From PALSA-612 sp964595575 (GTDB lineage Bacteria; Actinomycetota; Thermoleophilia; Gaiellales; Gaiellaceae): a DNA stretch of 64,000 nt. The stretch lies in the NCBI GenBank assembly GCA_964595575.1, contig CAZQRA010000003.1, positions 1-64,000 of the forward strand, read 5' to 3'. The stretch's first letter is position 1. Each line of letters starts with the position of its first letter. Positions 42,943-51,438 of this stretch are shown here, in pieces. The notes below the pieces were generated by a model. It did not search any database, was not told where the DNA came from, and saw only the letters and a program-made list of their open reading frames with translations. The position numbers and the translations under genes were made by a program.

Positions 42943-43745
42943 TCCACCACCTGTGGCCGGCCGGCCTCGCCGTCAGGGCGGTGTGGGCGACGGCGGTACG
43001 GCTGGGCCTGCAGGTGTACGACCCCAGGCGGGAGAGCCTCTCCCGGCTGGACGAGCTGAGCGAGTACGTCCTCGATTCCCGCCCTGTGCGGGACAAGCGC
43101 CCCACCACGGCGGCGGAGGGAGTCCCCGACCTGACGCTCGTCCCCGAGGCCCTGGCCGACGTGCTCGACCTGGAGCGGTTCCGCGGCTGCCGGGTGCTCG
43201 AGGTGGGGCCCAAGTACGGGGTGCACTCCCTGTGGATCGACCGGGAGCTTGCCCCCTCCGAGATCGTCTTCTGCGACTTCGCCTCCGATCGCCCCTTGCA
43301 CGAGCGCTGGACGGGCAAGCTGCGAAGCCCCCACCGCTTCGTCTACGGCGACCTGCGCACAGCCTGGGAGCTCGTCGAGCTTTCCCCCTTCGACCTCGTC
43401 CTCTTCCTGGGCGTCCTCTACCACTCCGCCTGGCACCTGGAGCTCCTGGCCATGCTCAACCGGGTGACGCGCATGGGGGGGACGATGCTCCTGGAGTCGA
43501 CGGTCGATCCCCGCCCCGACGCCCTGGTACGGCTCCGCTGGCCACCCGACACCGGCAAGGCCAAGGCCGTCCCCACCGTGACCGCTCTGCGCATGGAGCT
43601 CGCCTGGACCGGCTGGCGCCGGGTACGCCGCTTCGCCGACTACCGCCCCGGCTCGAGTGAAGCCCTCTTCCTGTGCGAGAAGACCGACGAGCTGGAGGAG
43701 GCTACCGGCCTTGCCCCGGTGGTCAGGCCCCACCGTCCTGCCTGA
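42927..43745 (+). CDS. SAM-dependent methyltransferase
   Basis: A protein of about 272 residues. Motif I is CRVLEVGPKYGVHSLW near residue 90, then IVFCDFASD, and LVLFLGVLYHSAWHLELLAML with MGGTMLLEST, the layout of a class I methyltransferase related to tRNA-modifying or sugar O-methyltransferases. The GTG at 42927 overlaps the dehydratase by 16 bases. A glycan-precursor O-methyl group would fit the operon, but the acceptor is inferred from context only. Confidence 0.78.
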   Translation: MALHLIHHLWPAGLAVRAVWATAVRLGLQVYDPRRESLSRLDELSEYVLDSRPVRDKRPTTAAEGVPDLTLVPEALADVLDLERFRGCRVLEVGPKYGVHSLWIDRELAPSEIVFCDFASDRPLHERWTGKLRSPHRFVYGDLRTAWELVELSPFDLVLFLGVLYHSAWHLELLAMLNRVTRMGGTMLLESTVDPRPDALVRLRWPPDTGKAKAVPTVTALRMELAWTGWRRVRRFADYRPGSSEALFLCEKTDELEEATGLAPVVRPHRPA

Positions 43746-43794
43746 GGGGAGGATTCCGCCCCCGCGCTCGGCTCCGCGCGCTAGCGTCTCCTGC

Positions 43795-45750
43795 GTGCCC
43801 GAGCTGACCCTCGTCGCCAAGGCCGAGCTCGACCGCGTCCGCGCCGCCCGGGGCGACCGCGACCTCGTCCTCTCCTGTCTCGCCGACATGTGCCGGCTCA
43901 ACGCCCTCACGGCCGTCAAGCGGGCAGGCTCCGGCCACCTCGGCTCCAGCTTCAGCGCCATGGATATCGTCGTCCACCTTCTGCTCGAGGAGCTGAACAC
44001 GGCCACGGTCGGCTTCCAGCACCCCGACCGCGACGTCTACTTCTCCTCGAAGGGCCACGACTGCCCCGGCCTCTACGCCGTGCTCTACGCGCTGGGCGTC
44101 ATCCCCCGGGAGCGGTTCCTGCGTCTGCGCCGGCTGGGGGGGCTCGACGGTCACCCGGACGTGGCCGTTCCCGGCATCGAGGCCAACTCGGGCTCCCTGG
44201 GGATGGGCATCTCCAAGGGTAGGGGGATGGCCCTCGCCAAGCGCCTGCTCGGCCGCTCCGGGGTGGTGGTGGTGATGGTGGGAGACGGCGAGCTCCAGGA
44301 GGGGCAGAGCTGGGAGGGCCTCCAGGGGGCTTCCCACCACGGCGTCTCCAACCTGTGGGTCGTCGTCGACCGCAACGAGGTCCAGTCGGACAAGCCCACC
44401 GAGGAGGTCCTCGCCCTCGGCGCCCTGGAGGACAAGCTCGCCGCCTTCGGCTGGGAGGTGGCAAGCTGCGACGGCCACGACCACGCCGCCCTCCGCCGCG
44501 CCTTCGCCCGCTTCCGGGCAGGGTCGCCCAAGCCCAAGGCTCTCCTCGCCCGCACGGTCAAGGGCAAGGGGGTCTCCTTCATGGAGCACCCGCTCGCCCT
44601 GGCGGAAGGAGGGGGCGTCTACCGCTGGCACGCGGGTGCCCCTGACGACGAGGCTTACGTGCGCGCTCGCGACGAGCTCCGGGCTCGGATCGAGGACAAG
44701 CTGGCCGAGCTCGGCCTCGAGCCGCTGACGCTGGAGCCGGTGGAGCAGGAGCCCGAGGAGGGCGGCTACAGCTTGCAAGGGGAGCCCCAGTCGGGGGCCG
44801 GCTCCCGGCGCACGGTGACCGACGAGTACGTGGCCCAGGCCTACGGGGAGGCCTTGCTCGACCTCGTCCGCGACCACCCCCGGATCGTCGTCCTCGACGC
44901 CGACCTTGCCTCCGACTGCCGGGTGCGGGGGGTAGAGGTCGCCTACCCTGAGCGCTTCCACGAGTGCGGCATCGCCGAGCAGGACATGGTGTCGGCCGCC
45001 GCCGGCCTCGCCCGCCAGGGGCTCCTGCCGGTGGTGAACTCCTTCGCTGCCTTCCTCGCCTCCCGGGCCAACGAGCAGATCTACAACCAGGCGAGCGAGG
45101 GGACGAAGGTGGTCTACGCCCTCCACTACGCGGGCCTCGTCCCCGCGGGGCCGGGAAAGTCGCACCAAAGCCTGCGGGACGTCTCCCTGCTGGCGGCGAT
45201 CCCGGGCATGACCATCGTCCAGCCGGGAAATAGCGAGGAGACGAGGGCGCTCCTTCGCTGGGCGGTGGAAGAGGCAGAGGGGGACGTGGCCATCCGCCTT
45301 GCCATCGGCCCCTCTCCCCGGCGGATCGCGCTTCCTGGCCTCTCCCCCGTCCCTGGGCGGGGGGCGATCCTGCGTCCGGGCAGGGACGCCCTCCTCCTCG
45401 CCTACGGCCCGGTCATGCTCCACGAGGCCCTCGTCTGCGCCGAGACGCTGGAGCGCCGGGGCGTCGATCTCCAGGTGGTGAGCATGCCCTGGCTCAATCG
45501 AGTGGACAGGGAGTGGGCAGAGGAGCTCGTCGCTCCCTTCCCTGCCGTGTACGTCCTCGAGGACCACGCCCCCGTGGGCGCCCTTGGGGACGCCCTGCGG
45601 CGGGCCCTTCCGGGCCGCCCGGTGACCGTGCTCGGAGTCGAGGGCTGGCCAGCCTGCGGCACGCCGCGGGAGGCTCTCCGCTTCCACCGCCTGGACGGAG
45701 CCTCCTTGGCCGGGCGCGTCCTCGCCCAGCTCGCCGCTCGTGCGACGTGA
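43795..45750 (+). CDS. Full-length transketolase
   Basis: A 651-residue ThDP-dependent transketolase with both halves in one chain. The N-terminal PP domain has SGHLGSSFSAMD, SKGHDCPGLYAVL and the ThDP/Mg motif VGDGELQEGQSWEG; the pyrimidine domain starts near residue 345 (VTDEYVAQAYGEALL) with HECGIAEQDMVSAAAGLA; the C-terminal domain follows. The sequence resembles the split N/C transketolase type joined by a short linker. It starts about 50 bases after the methyltransferase. It may supply a ketose or aldose for the ulosonate route rather than central metabolism. Confidence 0.88.
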   Translation: MPELTLVAKAELDRVRAARGDRDLVLSCLADMCRLNALTAVKRAGSGHLGSSFSAMDIVVHLLLEELNTATVGFQHPDRDVYFSSKGHDCPGLYAVLYALGVIPRERFLRLRRLGGLDGHPDVAVPGIEANSGSLGMGISKGRGMALAKRLLGRSGVVVVMVGDGELQEGQSWEGLQGASHHGVSNLWVVVDRNEVQSDKPTEEVLALGALEDKLAAFGWEVASCDGHDHAALRRAFARFRAGSPKPKALLARTVKGKGVSFMEHPLALAEGGGVYRWHAGAPDDEAYVRARDELRARIEDKLAELGLEPLTLEPVEQEPEEGGYSLQGEPQSGAGSRRTVTDEYVAQAYGEALLDLVRDHPRIVVLDADLASDCRVRGVEVAYPERFHECGIAEQDMVSAAAGLARQGLLPVVNSFAAFLASRANEQIYNQASEGTKVVYALHYAGLVPAGPGKSHQSLRDVSLLAAIPGMTIVQPGNSEETRALLRWAVEEAEGDVAIRLAIGPSPRRIALPGLSPVPGRGAILRPGRDALLLAYGPVMLHEALVCAETLERRGVDLQVVSMPWLNRVDREWAEELVAPFPAVYVLEDHAPVGALGDALRRALPGRPVTVLGVEGWPACGTPREALRFHRLDGASLAGRVLAQLAARAT

Positions 45751-45981
45751 CCAGGACGATGCCGCCTCCTTGCCTCCCTCGTCTCCTCCGAGGTCGCTCG
45801 CGCCGGCGGCAGCTTCCACCCCCACCATGGGCAGCTGGTGGCTCCGGCTCCCGTTCGACTCGACACGGCGTCTTCTGCGGGCTCGCTGGCCGCCCGGGAG
45901 CGACCGGCAGCCGCTTTGCCTGGATGGTGGACGTGCCGGCGCCGATGGAGGAGGAAGCCGCCCTCGAGCGCCTAGCGTAGG

Positions 45982-47364
45982 GTGGAAGCCGTGCGGCCCC
46001 GCTCGGTCTCCAAGCCCCTCTGGCTCGTCCTACCCGACCAGCTCTCGACCAGGGTCTTCTTCGACTGCGGGATCGTGGAGCTTCTGGCCGAGGAGCTCGG
46101 CCCAAGCCTGCGCCTCGTCTTCCTGCTTCCTCCCGAGGAGGGCGCCGAGTGGGCGGGACGCATGCCTGGGGTGGCGGCTACCCAGCGCCTCGACCTCTTT
46201 CCTTGGCGGCCGAGCCTCCCCGAGCGGGCCCACCGGCTGCTCGATCGCTGGCTCGACCGGCAGATCGGCTTCTATCCCCTCGCGCTCCGCCACAGCCTCC
46301 GCCACGGCTTCCACCGCGAGCGGATGCGGCCCGGGCACCGGAACTGGTTCCTCGACCCCAGTCGGGCCGGCCCGCTCCCGCGCTGGCAGTGGCTCGACCC
46401 CTGGATGCGCCGCTGGCACTACGGGCGGCTCCGCTACGTCCCCTCGGCTCTGCGGGCGGCGCTAGTGCGGGAGCGGCCCACCGTCGTCCTCAGCAACGTG
46501 CAGATGCAGTCGGTGGTGCCGGTGATCGTGGCCGCCCGCCGGCTCGCGCTCGCCTGCGTCGGCTACGTGGCGAGCTGGGATCACCCCCTGGGCAAGGGGA
46601 TCGTGTGCCCCCACCTGCGGCGCTACCTGGTGCAGAACCAGGCCATGCGCGAGGATCTCGTGCGCTACCACGGCATCGAGCCCTCCCGCATCGTCGTCAC
46701 CGGCTGGCCCCAGACGGATCTCTACTACCGCCGGCGGCCTCGGGCCGACTACGAGGATCTGGTGCGCGGCTACGGGCTCGACCCCGGCCGGCCGCTCGTC
46801 ATGGTCATGGGGAACACGCCCACCAACGCGCCCTACGAGCCCCGCCTGGTGGAGCGGCTCGTGGCCTGGTGGGAGGAGGAAGGTCGCGATCGGCTCCAGC
46901 TTCTCTTTCGCCCCCATCCCCGCGACCGGGAGTGGCGGCAGCGGTTCGCGGCAGCCCTGGGCAAGCCGGGGACCTACGTGCAGGAGCCCAGCTTCACCGA
47001 CCTGGAGGCGCTGGCCACGCTCCTCCAGCACGGAAGCTGCGTCGTCGCCAACGCCGGCACCATCCTCCTCGACGCCCTCGTCAACGATCGCCCTGCCGTG
47101 TGCGTGCTCTACGACGAGGGCGCTCCCTCGGGGGAGCGGTTCGCCGCTACGAACGCCCTGGGGGAGCACTACCGGGCGCTCATGCGCTCCCGGGCCTTCT
47201 ACCGGGCGGAGCGGTTCGAGGAGGTCGTGGCCGGCATCGAGCGGGCCCTTGCCCACCCTGAGGAGCTGGCCGAGGAGCGCCGGCGGGTGGCCCTGGAGGT
47301 GGTGGGGGAGGTGGACGGCAGGGCGGCCGAGCGGGTGGTGGAGGCGATCGTCGCTGCCAGGTAG
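45982..47364 (+). CDS. GT-B transferase resembling CDP-glycerol glycerophosphotransferase/polysialyltransferase
   Basis: A 460-residue protein. VVLSNVQMQSVVPVIVAARR lies in the acceptor half; donor-half landmarks are VVTGWPQTDLYY, LLFRPHPRDREW, SFTDLEALATLLQHGSCVV and ANAGTILLDALVNDRPAVCV. RPHP with a following G-T-pattern is common in the glycerophosphotransferase and sialyl/ulosonyl-transferase groups. Coming straight after the CMP-ulosonate operon, it is a candidate for the transferase that uses that donor, though this is inference. GTG at 45982 is used; GTG 45991 is an alternative. A gene-free gap of 231 bases lies upstream. Confidence 0.65.
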   Translation: MEAVRPRSVSKPLWLVLPDQLSTRVFFDCGIVELLAEELGPSLRLVFLLPPEEGAEWAGRMPGVAATQRLDLFPWRPSLPERAHRLLDRWLDRQIGFYPLALRHSLRHGFHRERMRPGHRNWFLDPSRAGPLPRWQWLDPWMRRWHYGRLRYVPSALRAALVRERPTVVLSNVQMQSVVPVIVAARRLALACVGYVASWDHPLGKGIVCPHLRRYLVQNQAMREDLVRYHGIEPSRIVVTGWPQTDLYYRRRPRADYEDLVRGYGLDPGRPLVMVMGNTPTNAPYEPRLVERLVAWWEEEGRDRLQLLFRPHPRDREWRQRFAAALGKPGTYVQEPSFTDLEALATLLQHGSCVVANAGTILLDALVNDRPAVCVLYDEGAPSGERFAATNALGEHYRALMRSRAFYRAERFEEVVAGIERALAHPEELAEERRRVALEVVGEVDGRAAERVVEAIVAAR

Positions 47365-47385
47365 GATCCGACCCCGCGTGCGAGG

Positions 47386-48420
47386 ATGAGGCTGGTCATG
47401 ACCCTCCTTGTCCGCGACGAGGCGGACATCGTCGAGGCCCAGCTTGCCTTCCACCTGGCGGCGGGGGTGGACTTCGTCATCGCCACCGACCACCGCTCCC
47501 AGGACGGAACGACGGACATCCTCCGCCGCTACGAGCGCCAAGGGGTGCTGCGCCTGATCCAGGTCGACGAGGAGGCGTACAAGCAGGCCGAGTGGGTGAC
47601 CCGCATGGCCCGCCTGGCCGCCACCGAGCACGGCGCCGACTGGGTCATCCACGCCGACGCCGACGAGTTCTTCTGGCCCCGGGGCGGCGACCTCAAGGAG
47701 GTGCTGGAGGCGATGCCGCCCCGCTACGGCGTCGTGCAGGGGTACTGCCGGAACTTCCTCCCTCGGCCCGGAGAGGGCCCGTTCTGGGAGCGGATGACCG
47801 TGCGCCTGACGCCCCAGGCGCCCATCACCGACCCGCGGACGCCCTATCGCCCCAACGTGAGGGTCGTTCACCGCGCTCACCCCGATGCCCGGGTGGGGCT
47901 GGGAAACCACGTGCTCGTGGAGCCCCGCCTTCTCACCCTCCACGGCTGGTACCCGCTCGAGGTCCTCCACTTCCCCATCCGCAGCCTGGAGCAGTGCCGC
48001 AGGAAGAACCTCGCTATCTACGAGGCCCTGGGGGACAGGCGGCGGGGCGACCACATCGAGGCCGTCCAGGCCCACGCACGCGGCCGCATGCAGGAGTACT
48101 ACCAGTCGCTTGAGGTGGACGACCAGGAGCTGGAGCGCGGCTTGGCCGAGGGGACGCTGGTCGTCGATACCCGCCTGCGCGACGCTATGCGCGAGATCGT
48201 CCGCGCCCAGGGCGAGGGGCAGACCCCCAGCCTCCGCTTCCCCCGCCCCAGCGTGGTGGAGGAGGCAGCCTACGCGGTGGACGTCGCCCTCCTGGGCGAG
48301 ACCGACGTGGTGCGCGCCCGGCGCCACCTGGAGGAGCTGGAGCGACGGCTGGCGGCGCTCGAGCGGCGCCCTTCCGCCCGGATCCTTCGGGCCCTGCGCC
48401 GGATTCGCGGCCGCGTATGA
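47386..48420 (+). CDS. Glyco_tranf_2_4-type glycosyltransferase, copy 1
   Basis: A 344-residue GT-A-like protein of the Glyco_tranf_2_4 family. MRLVMTLLVRDEADIVEAQ starts the fold, ATDHRSQDGTTDIL follows, and the donor DxD is D91-A-D93 in HADADEFFWPRGGD. The C terminus is a predicted coiled helix (VRARRHLEELERRLAALE). Its first 330 bases are almost the same as those of copy 2 at 54117 (about ten differences in the first 165 bases by eye), while the rest is divergent. The ATG has no overlap with the upstream gene. Confidence 0.85.
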   Translation: MRLVMTLLVRDEADIVEAQLAFHLAAGVDFVIATDHRSQDGTTDILRRYERQGVLRLIQVDEEAYKQAEWVTRMARLAATEHGADWVIHADADEFFWPRGGDLKEVLEAMPPRYGVVQGYCRNFLPRPGEGPFWERMTVRLTPQAPITDPRTPYRPNVRVVHRAHPDARVGLGNHVLVEPRLLTLHGWYPLEVLHFPIRSLEQCRRKNLAIYEALGDRRRGDHIEAVQAHARGRMQEYYQSLEVDDQELERGLAEGTLVVDTRLRDAMREIVRAQGEGQTPSLRFPRPSVVEEAAYAVDVALLGETDVVRARRHLEELERRLAALERRPSARILRALRRIRGRV

Positions 48421-48584
48421 GGCTGGCGATGGCGCTCCGCGTCCGCGACCACGCGGCCGTCGACGGGCAAGAAGAGATCGTCGGCGCCGGCGTCCCCGGC
48501 CGCGGCGTCGTCGAGCCCGGCGAGGTTGCCTCGGGTCGCGGCTCTTGCCGGCGCCGGCTACGGGGCGCCGTCGGCCCGCGTTGA
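48417..48584 (+). pseudogene. Glycosyltransferase N-terminal remnant joined to repeat
   Basis: An ORF of 55 codons starting with ATGA coupling to copy 1. Its first eleven residues (MRLAMALRVRD) match the start of the Glyco_tranf_2_4 proteins, then the sequence runs into a repeat unrelated to the family. Another frame here ends LAGAGYGAPSARVDRADD followed by LVALA and a stop at 48613-48615, which looks like the C terminus of an unidentified protein. Both are remnants. Confidence 0.55.
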
Positions 48585-48610
48585 TCGAGCGGACGACCTG
48601 GTCGCGCTTG
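48482..48610. repeat. ~130-base repeat, copy A
   Basis: This stretch recurs at 52265-52393 with a handful of substitutions and one 2-base indel near 48580. Shared text begins CGGCGCCGGCGTCCCCGGCC and ends with GTCGCGCT. It sits between two glycosyltransferase fragments, as copy B does next to another, so it marks recombination joints of the same duplicated region. Confidence 0.85.
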
Positions 48611-48611
48611 C

Positions 48612-48982
48612 CTAGCCGCCGGCCTGCCGGTCCCCGATGCGCTTCGGGAGCGCCCCAAGCTTGCTGGAGAGCCGCGCGGGGAGCCGCCGCTCGCCGGCCC
48701 GAAGTCGCTGCTCGAGCGCCTCGAGCCGCCGTTGTGCGCGCACGAGGTCGGCGTCCGTGAGGACGGCGGCGTCAACCGCGTAGGCAGCAGAATCGGCGGC
48801 GTCGGGCTCGGGGAAGGACAGCACTGACTCGGCGGGCGACAGGGCGAACCCTGTCGGCGACGTCCTTCCGGCCCGGAGCGCGGAGCGCGTCGCGCAGGCG
48901 CGTGTCCAGCACCGGGGAATCCTCGCGGAGGCCGCGCTCGAGGTTGGTGGCCGCTCGCCAGCACCGTCAGCACGACCTTCAT
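48612..48982 (-). pseudogene. Degenerate Glyco_tranf_2_4 glycosyltransferase remnant
   Basis: On the minus strand, an ATG at 48982 starts MKVVLTVL, like the family N terminus. The frame then breaks, and a second frame gives a C-terminal piece: VLDTRLRDALR, then AAYAVDAAVLTDADLVRAQ and RRLEALEQRLRAGERRLPAR. These match the copy 1 C terminus (VVDTRLRDAMR, AAYAVDVALLGETDVVRAR). The DxD core is deleted, so the product cannot be active. Its stop at 48612 overlaps the stop of the opposing remnant in a CTAG. Confidence 0.7.
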
Positions 48983-49019
48983 CACCTGCGAGCGTAGCGG
49001 TGCACGGGGGATCGGCAGG

Positions 49020-49768
49020 TCACCCGAGCCACGCAATCTCCTCCCCTCCCTCCCGTACCTCGCGCCAGAGCATCGACCGCAGGCGCTGCTGGGCCCTCGG
49101 CGTCATGCCGAGGAGGGGGAGTTGGCTCGCGTACTGCCGGATGGCACGCCACTTGGCGATCCAGTCCCGTGGGGAGGACGCCACCCGGATCCAGCGCGGC
49201 TGTCCACCGACCGCATCCGCGAGCCAGGGCACGGGCTCGGGCCGCGGGTCGAGCCCGGTTGCGACGCGGAAGGCGTACGGCTGCTCGGCATACAGGACGA
49301 CATCGCGCACCGGCAGTGGGGACGTAAGGAGGGCGCGGGTCAGCCACGCGTGGTCGCGGTGGGAGAGCGGATAGCCCGGGAGCAGCGCGACGTCGGCCCC
49401 GCGCACGACGTCGTGAACCGACTCCATGATCTCGCGCTCGCTCCCGCCGCGCTCGTACTGCTCGTCGCCGTACGGAAGCCAGATGGGCGTCGCGCCCAGG
49501 GCCCGGCACGCTCGACGATCCTCCTCGCGGCGGACGGAGGCGGCCTGACCCTGGGTCGCGAATCCGGCACGGCGATCCCAGCCCCCGGCCGGAGCGGGCG
49601 AGGCAGGATCGCCGCGAAGACCGTAAGCACGAGAACCCTCGCACCTGCGCGCGCTGCACCCGCGATGGTCGCTCCCAGCGAGAGCGCCGCGTCGTCCAGG
49701 TGCGGCGAGATGACCACTACCCGGCTCGAAGGCAGCTCGAGCCGGGGCGGCGAGCATTCAGATGACAC
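49020..49768 (-). pseudogene. PIG-L-family deacetylase broken by a frameshift
   Basis: The N-terminal part reads VVVISPHLDDAALSLGATIAG with the PIG-L metal motif in one frame; the rest reads FATQGQAASVRREEDRRACRALG, then GYPLSHRDHAWL and VLYAEQPYAF, in another. The frames join if one base is added near 49615, at GTCTTCGC/GGCGATCCT on the minus strand. Apart from this the sequence is family-like throughout, so the defect is recent or a sequencing error. A GTG at 49768 is one possible start; the frame is open to 49912. The family deacetylates amino sugars. Confidence 0.75.
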
Positions 49769-50391
49769 CGTCGGACTATCATCGGCGACCTGTGAGGTCG
49801 AGACAAGGACCGAACGGGCCGGCTGGAGAGGGCTCGTCCCCGAGCCCGTCAAGCGTCGCCTGCCCCCAACCGTCGAGAGGGGGCGCAAGGCGCGGCGCGC
49901 TACGCGCCTCAACGTCCTGCAGGCGCTTCAGTACCAGTAGCCGCTACTCGCTGATCGCCTTCGGCACCACCCGCTTGCGCCGACGGGCGGCGAACCTGGA
50001 AGCCCTGCTCCCACGGCGCGAGGACGAGCTTGCCCCTCCATGGTCGGGAGGACGACCTGGTGCGACGTCGGGTGCCGCTTGGTCGCGGCGGTGCGGCGTC
50101 TCGAACCAGAGTGGCCGGCCGCGTGCCGGTGCTCCCGGCCGTACGTACGGTCTTGATTGGCCGGCGAACAAGCGAGCCTCGCAAGGACGCAGGGAGAACC
50201 GAGACCGGTTGGCATTCGGCCGACCGAGGACACGGGCATGCGACGGCTTGCAGCCCGCCAAGCCTGCTCGGCGAAATAGGCCTTGGCGTCGTAGCCGGTC
50301 CCGGGACGCAAGCCGGGAACGTCGAAGGCCTTCGTCAGGGCAACCGCCTTGCGCGCGCACTGCTGGACGCTCCGCAGTGGCAGGAGGGGGG
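49769..50391. other. 620-base region without a recognisable gene
   Basis: No ORF here has family-like content. On the minus strand a stretch around 50250-50345 reads KAFDVPGLRPGTGYDAKAYF and another ends FAARRRKRVVPKAISE with a stop at 49944, which look like coding debris in different frames. The region lies between the frameshifted PIG-L gene and an ISL3 remnant and is probably decayed DNA. Confidence 0.5.
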
Positions 50392-50457
50392 ATCGAGGAG
50401 TACTACGACTCCATGGTCGTCGCAGACGACGCTCTTGCCCGTGGGCTCGAGGACGGC
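50392..50457 (+). pseudogene. Short glycosyltransferase fragment cut by ISL3 DNA
   Basis: In one plus frame the sequence reads IEEYYDSMVVADDALARGLE, matching the copy 1 segment MQEYYQSLEVDDQELERGLA. It ends where transposase sequence begins in another frame. About 25 codons remain of this glycosyltransferase copy. Confidence 0.6.
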
Positions 50458-50721
50458 ACTGGAGTGGCTGCGAGCGGCGCGGGCGAGCCTGCTCGTCCCC
50501 TTCATCCGCGCCGCCACCACCATCGCCGAGCACGCCGAGGCCGTCGTCAACGCGATCAGGCTCGGACTCTCCAACGCCCGCCTGGAAGCGATGAACTCAA
50601 CCGTGCGCCTCATCTCGCACCGCTCCCGCGGCTTCCGCTGCCTCGAATCCCTGCTCGCCATGATCCGACTCGTCTGCGGCAAGATCCCGGTCGCCCTACC
50701 CACGTGAATGCCGGAAGAGCC
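50456..50721 (+). mobile_element. ISL3-family insertion sequence remnant (3' end of transposase plus terminal repeat)
   Basis: The frame ending at 50707 encodes the C-terminal DDE part of an ISL3 transposase: LVPFIRAATTIAEHAEAVV, then AIRLGLSNARLEAMNSTVRL and ISHRSRGFRCLESLLAM. Only about 85 residues are left; the N-terminal zinc and HTH domains and most of the catalytic core are missing. Fourteen bases after the stop comes GGAAGAGCC at 50713-50721, which reads GGCTCTTCC on the other strand, a typical ISL3 terminal inverted repeat. The left end is not found. Confidence 0.75.
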
Positions 50722-51264
50722 GGATTTCGCACGGAGGGGGAGGAGGTGCGCGCGAGGCGGGGGGAGGACGCTGCCGCTTGCGCGCTGCTCGGCGCGCGCC
50801 GGCGCTGGCTTCCCTTCGGAGACGCTCCGTACGACCGCCGCGGAGGCGAGGACGAGATCTTCTCGGCTGTAGCGGAGGCCTGCGCCGGCGCGGATGTCGT
50901 CGTGATTCCGGGCTTCCCGCTCGAACACGACGACCACGCGTGGCTCAGTCCGCTCTTGCTTCGCAACGGGCTCCCGGGCCGCAGGCTGGGTCTCTACGCA
51001 GAGCAACCGTATGCGTATCGCTCGGGCAGGCCACCCGCGGTCCCCGATTGCCTGCGACCGTTCGTTCCCCAGTCGGCTACCTGGAGGCGGCTGCCCGCCC
51101 GCCCGGTTGATTGGGTGAGGAAATGGAGAGGGGTCCGCTCCTACCGCTCCCAGCTTCCGTTGCTCGGGCTCACCCGCCGAGCAGGGGCGAGCCTCCACCG
51201 CATGCTCGTGGACGAGATCACGGGGGGAGGCGAGGCGGTTGCCTGGCTTGCGGCTCCGGAGTGA
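50722..51264 (+). pseudogene. PIG-L-family deacetylase C-terminal fragment
   Basis: Directly after the ISL3 end the frame encodes a PIG-L C-terminal part: VRARRGEDAAACALLGARRR, GAPYDRRGGEDEIFSA-like charged region, VVVIPGFPLEHDDHAWLSPL and LGLYAEQPYAYRSGR. It is a paralogue of the broken gene at 49020 (GYPLSHRDHAWL, VLYAEQPYAF). The N-terminal metal motif HLDD is absent, so the insertion or a deletion removed it and the product is inactive. Confidence 0.72.
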
Positions 51265-51438
51265 TAGCCCCTCTCAGGCACGCGCCTTCGTTCCGAGCAC
51301 GCCGGCCGCCGCGAGCTGCACGAAGCTGGGAGGACTCCCGGCGCGACATCGAGGGAAGCGCCGCGCCTTCGCACTGCACCGTAATCGCGCCATCACCGCG
51401 GCCAAGCCGCCATCAGGCTGTCATCGACCACGATGGCG

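Noticed and set aside
43723..45828. 701-codon open frame on the minus strand
   Set aside because: Exact antisense of the transketolase gene, which has all ThDP motifs in the plus frame; no motif is seen on the minus strand.
45751..45981. Possible gene in the gap after transketolase
   Set aside because: A frame ending VPAPMEEEAALERLA is open but has no family-like content or good start; treated as non-coding.
48185..49036. 283-codon minus-strand frame spanning the repeat and the glycosyltransferase remnant
   Set aside because: It joins unrelated pieces in one frame by chance; the real remnant uses other frames and ends at 48612.
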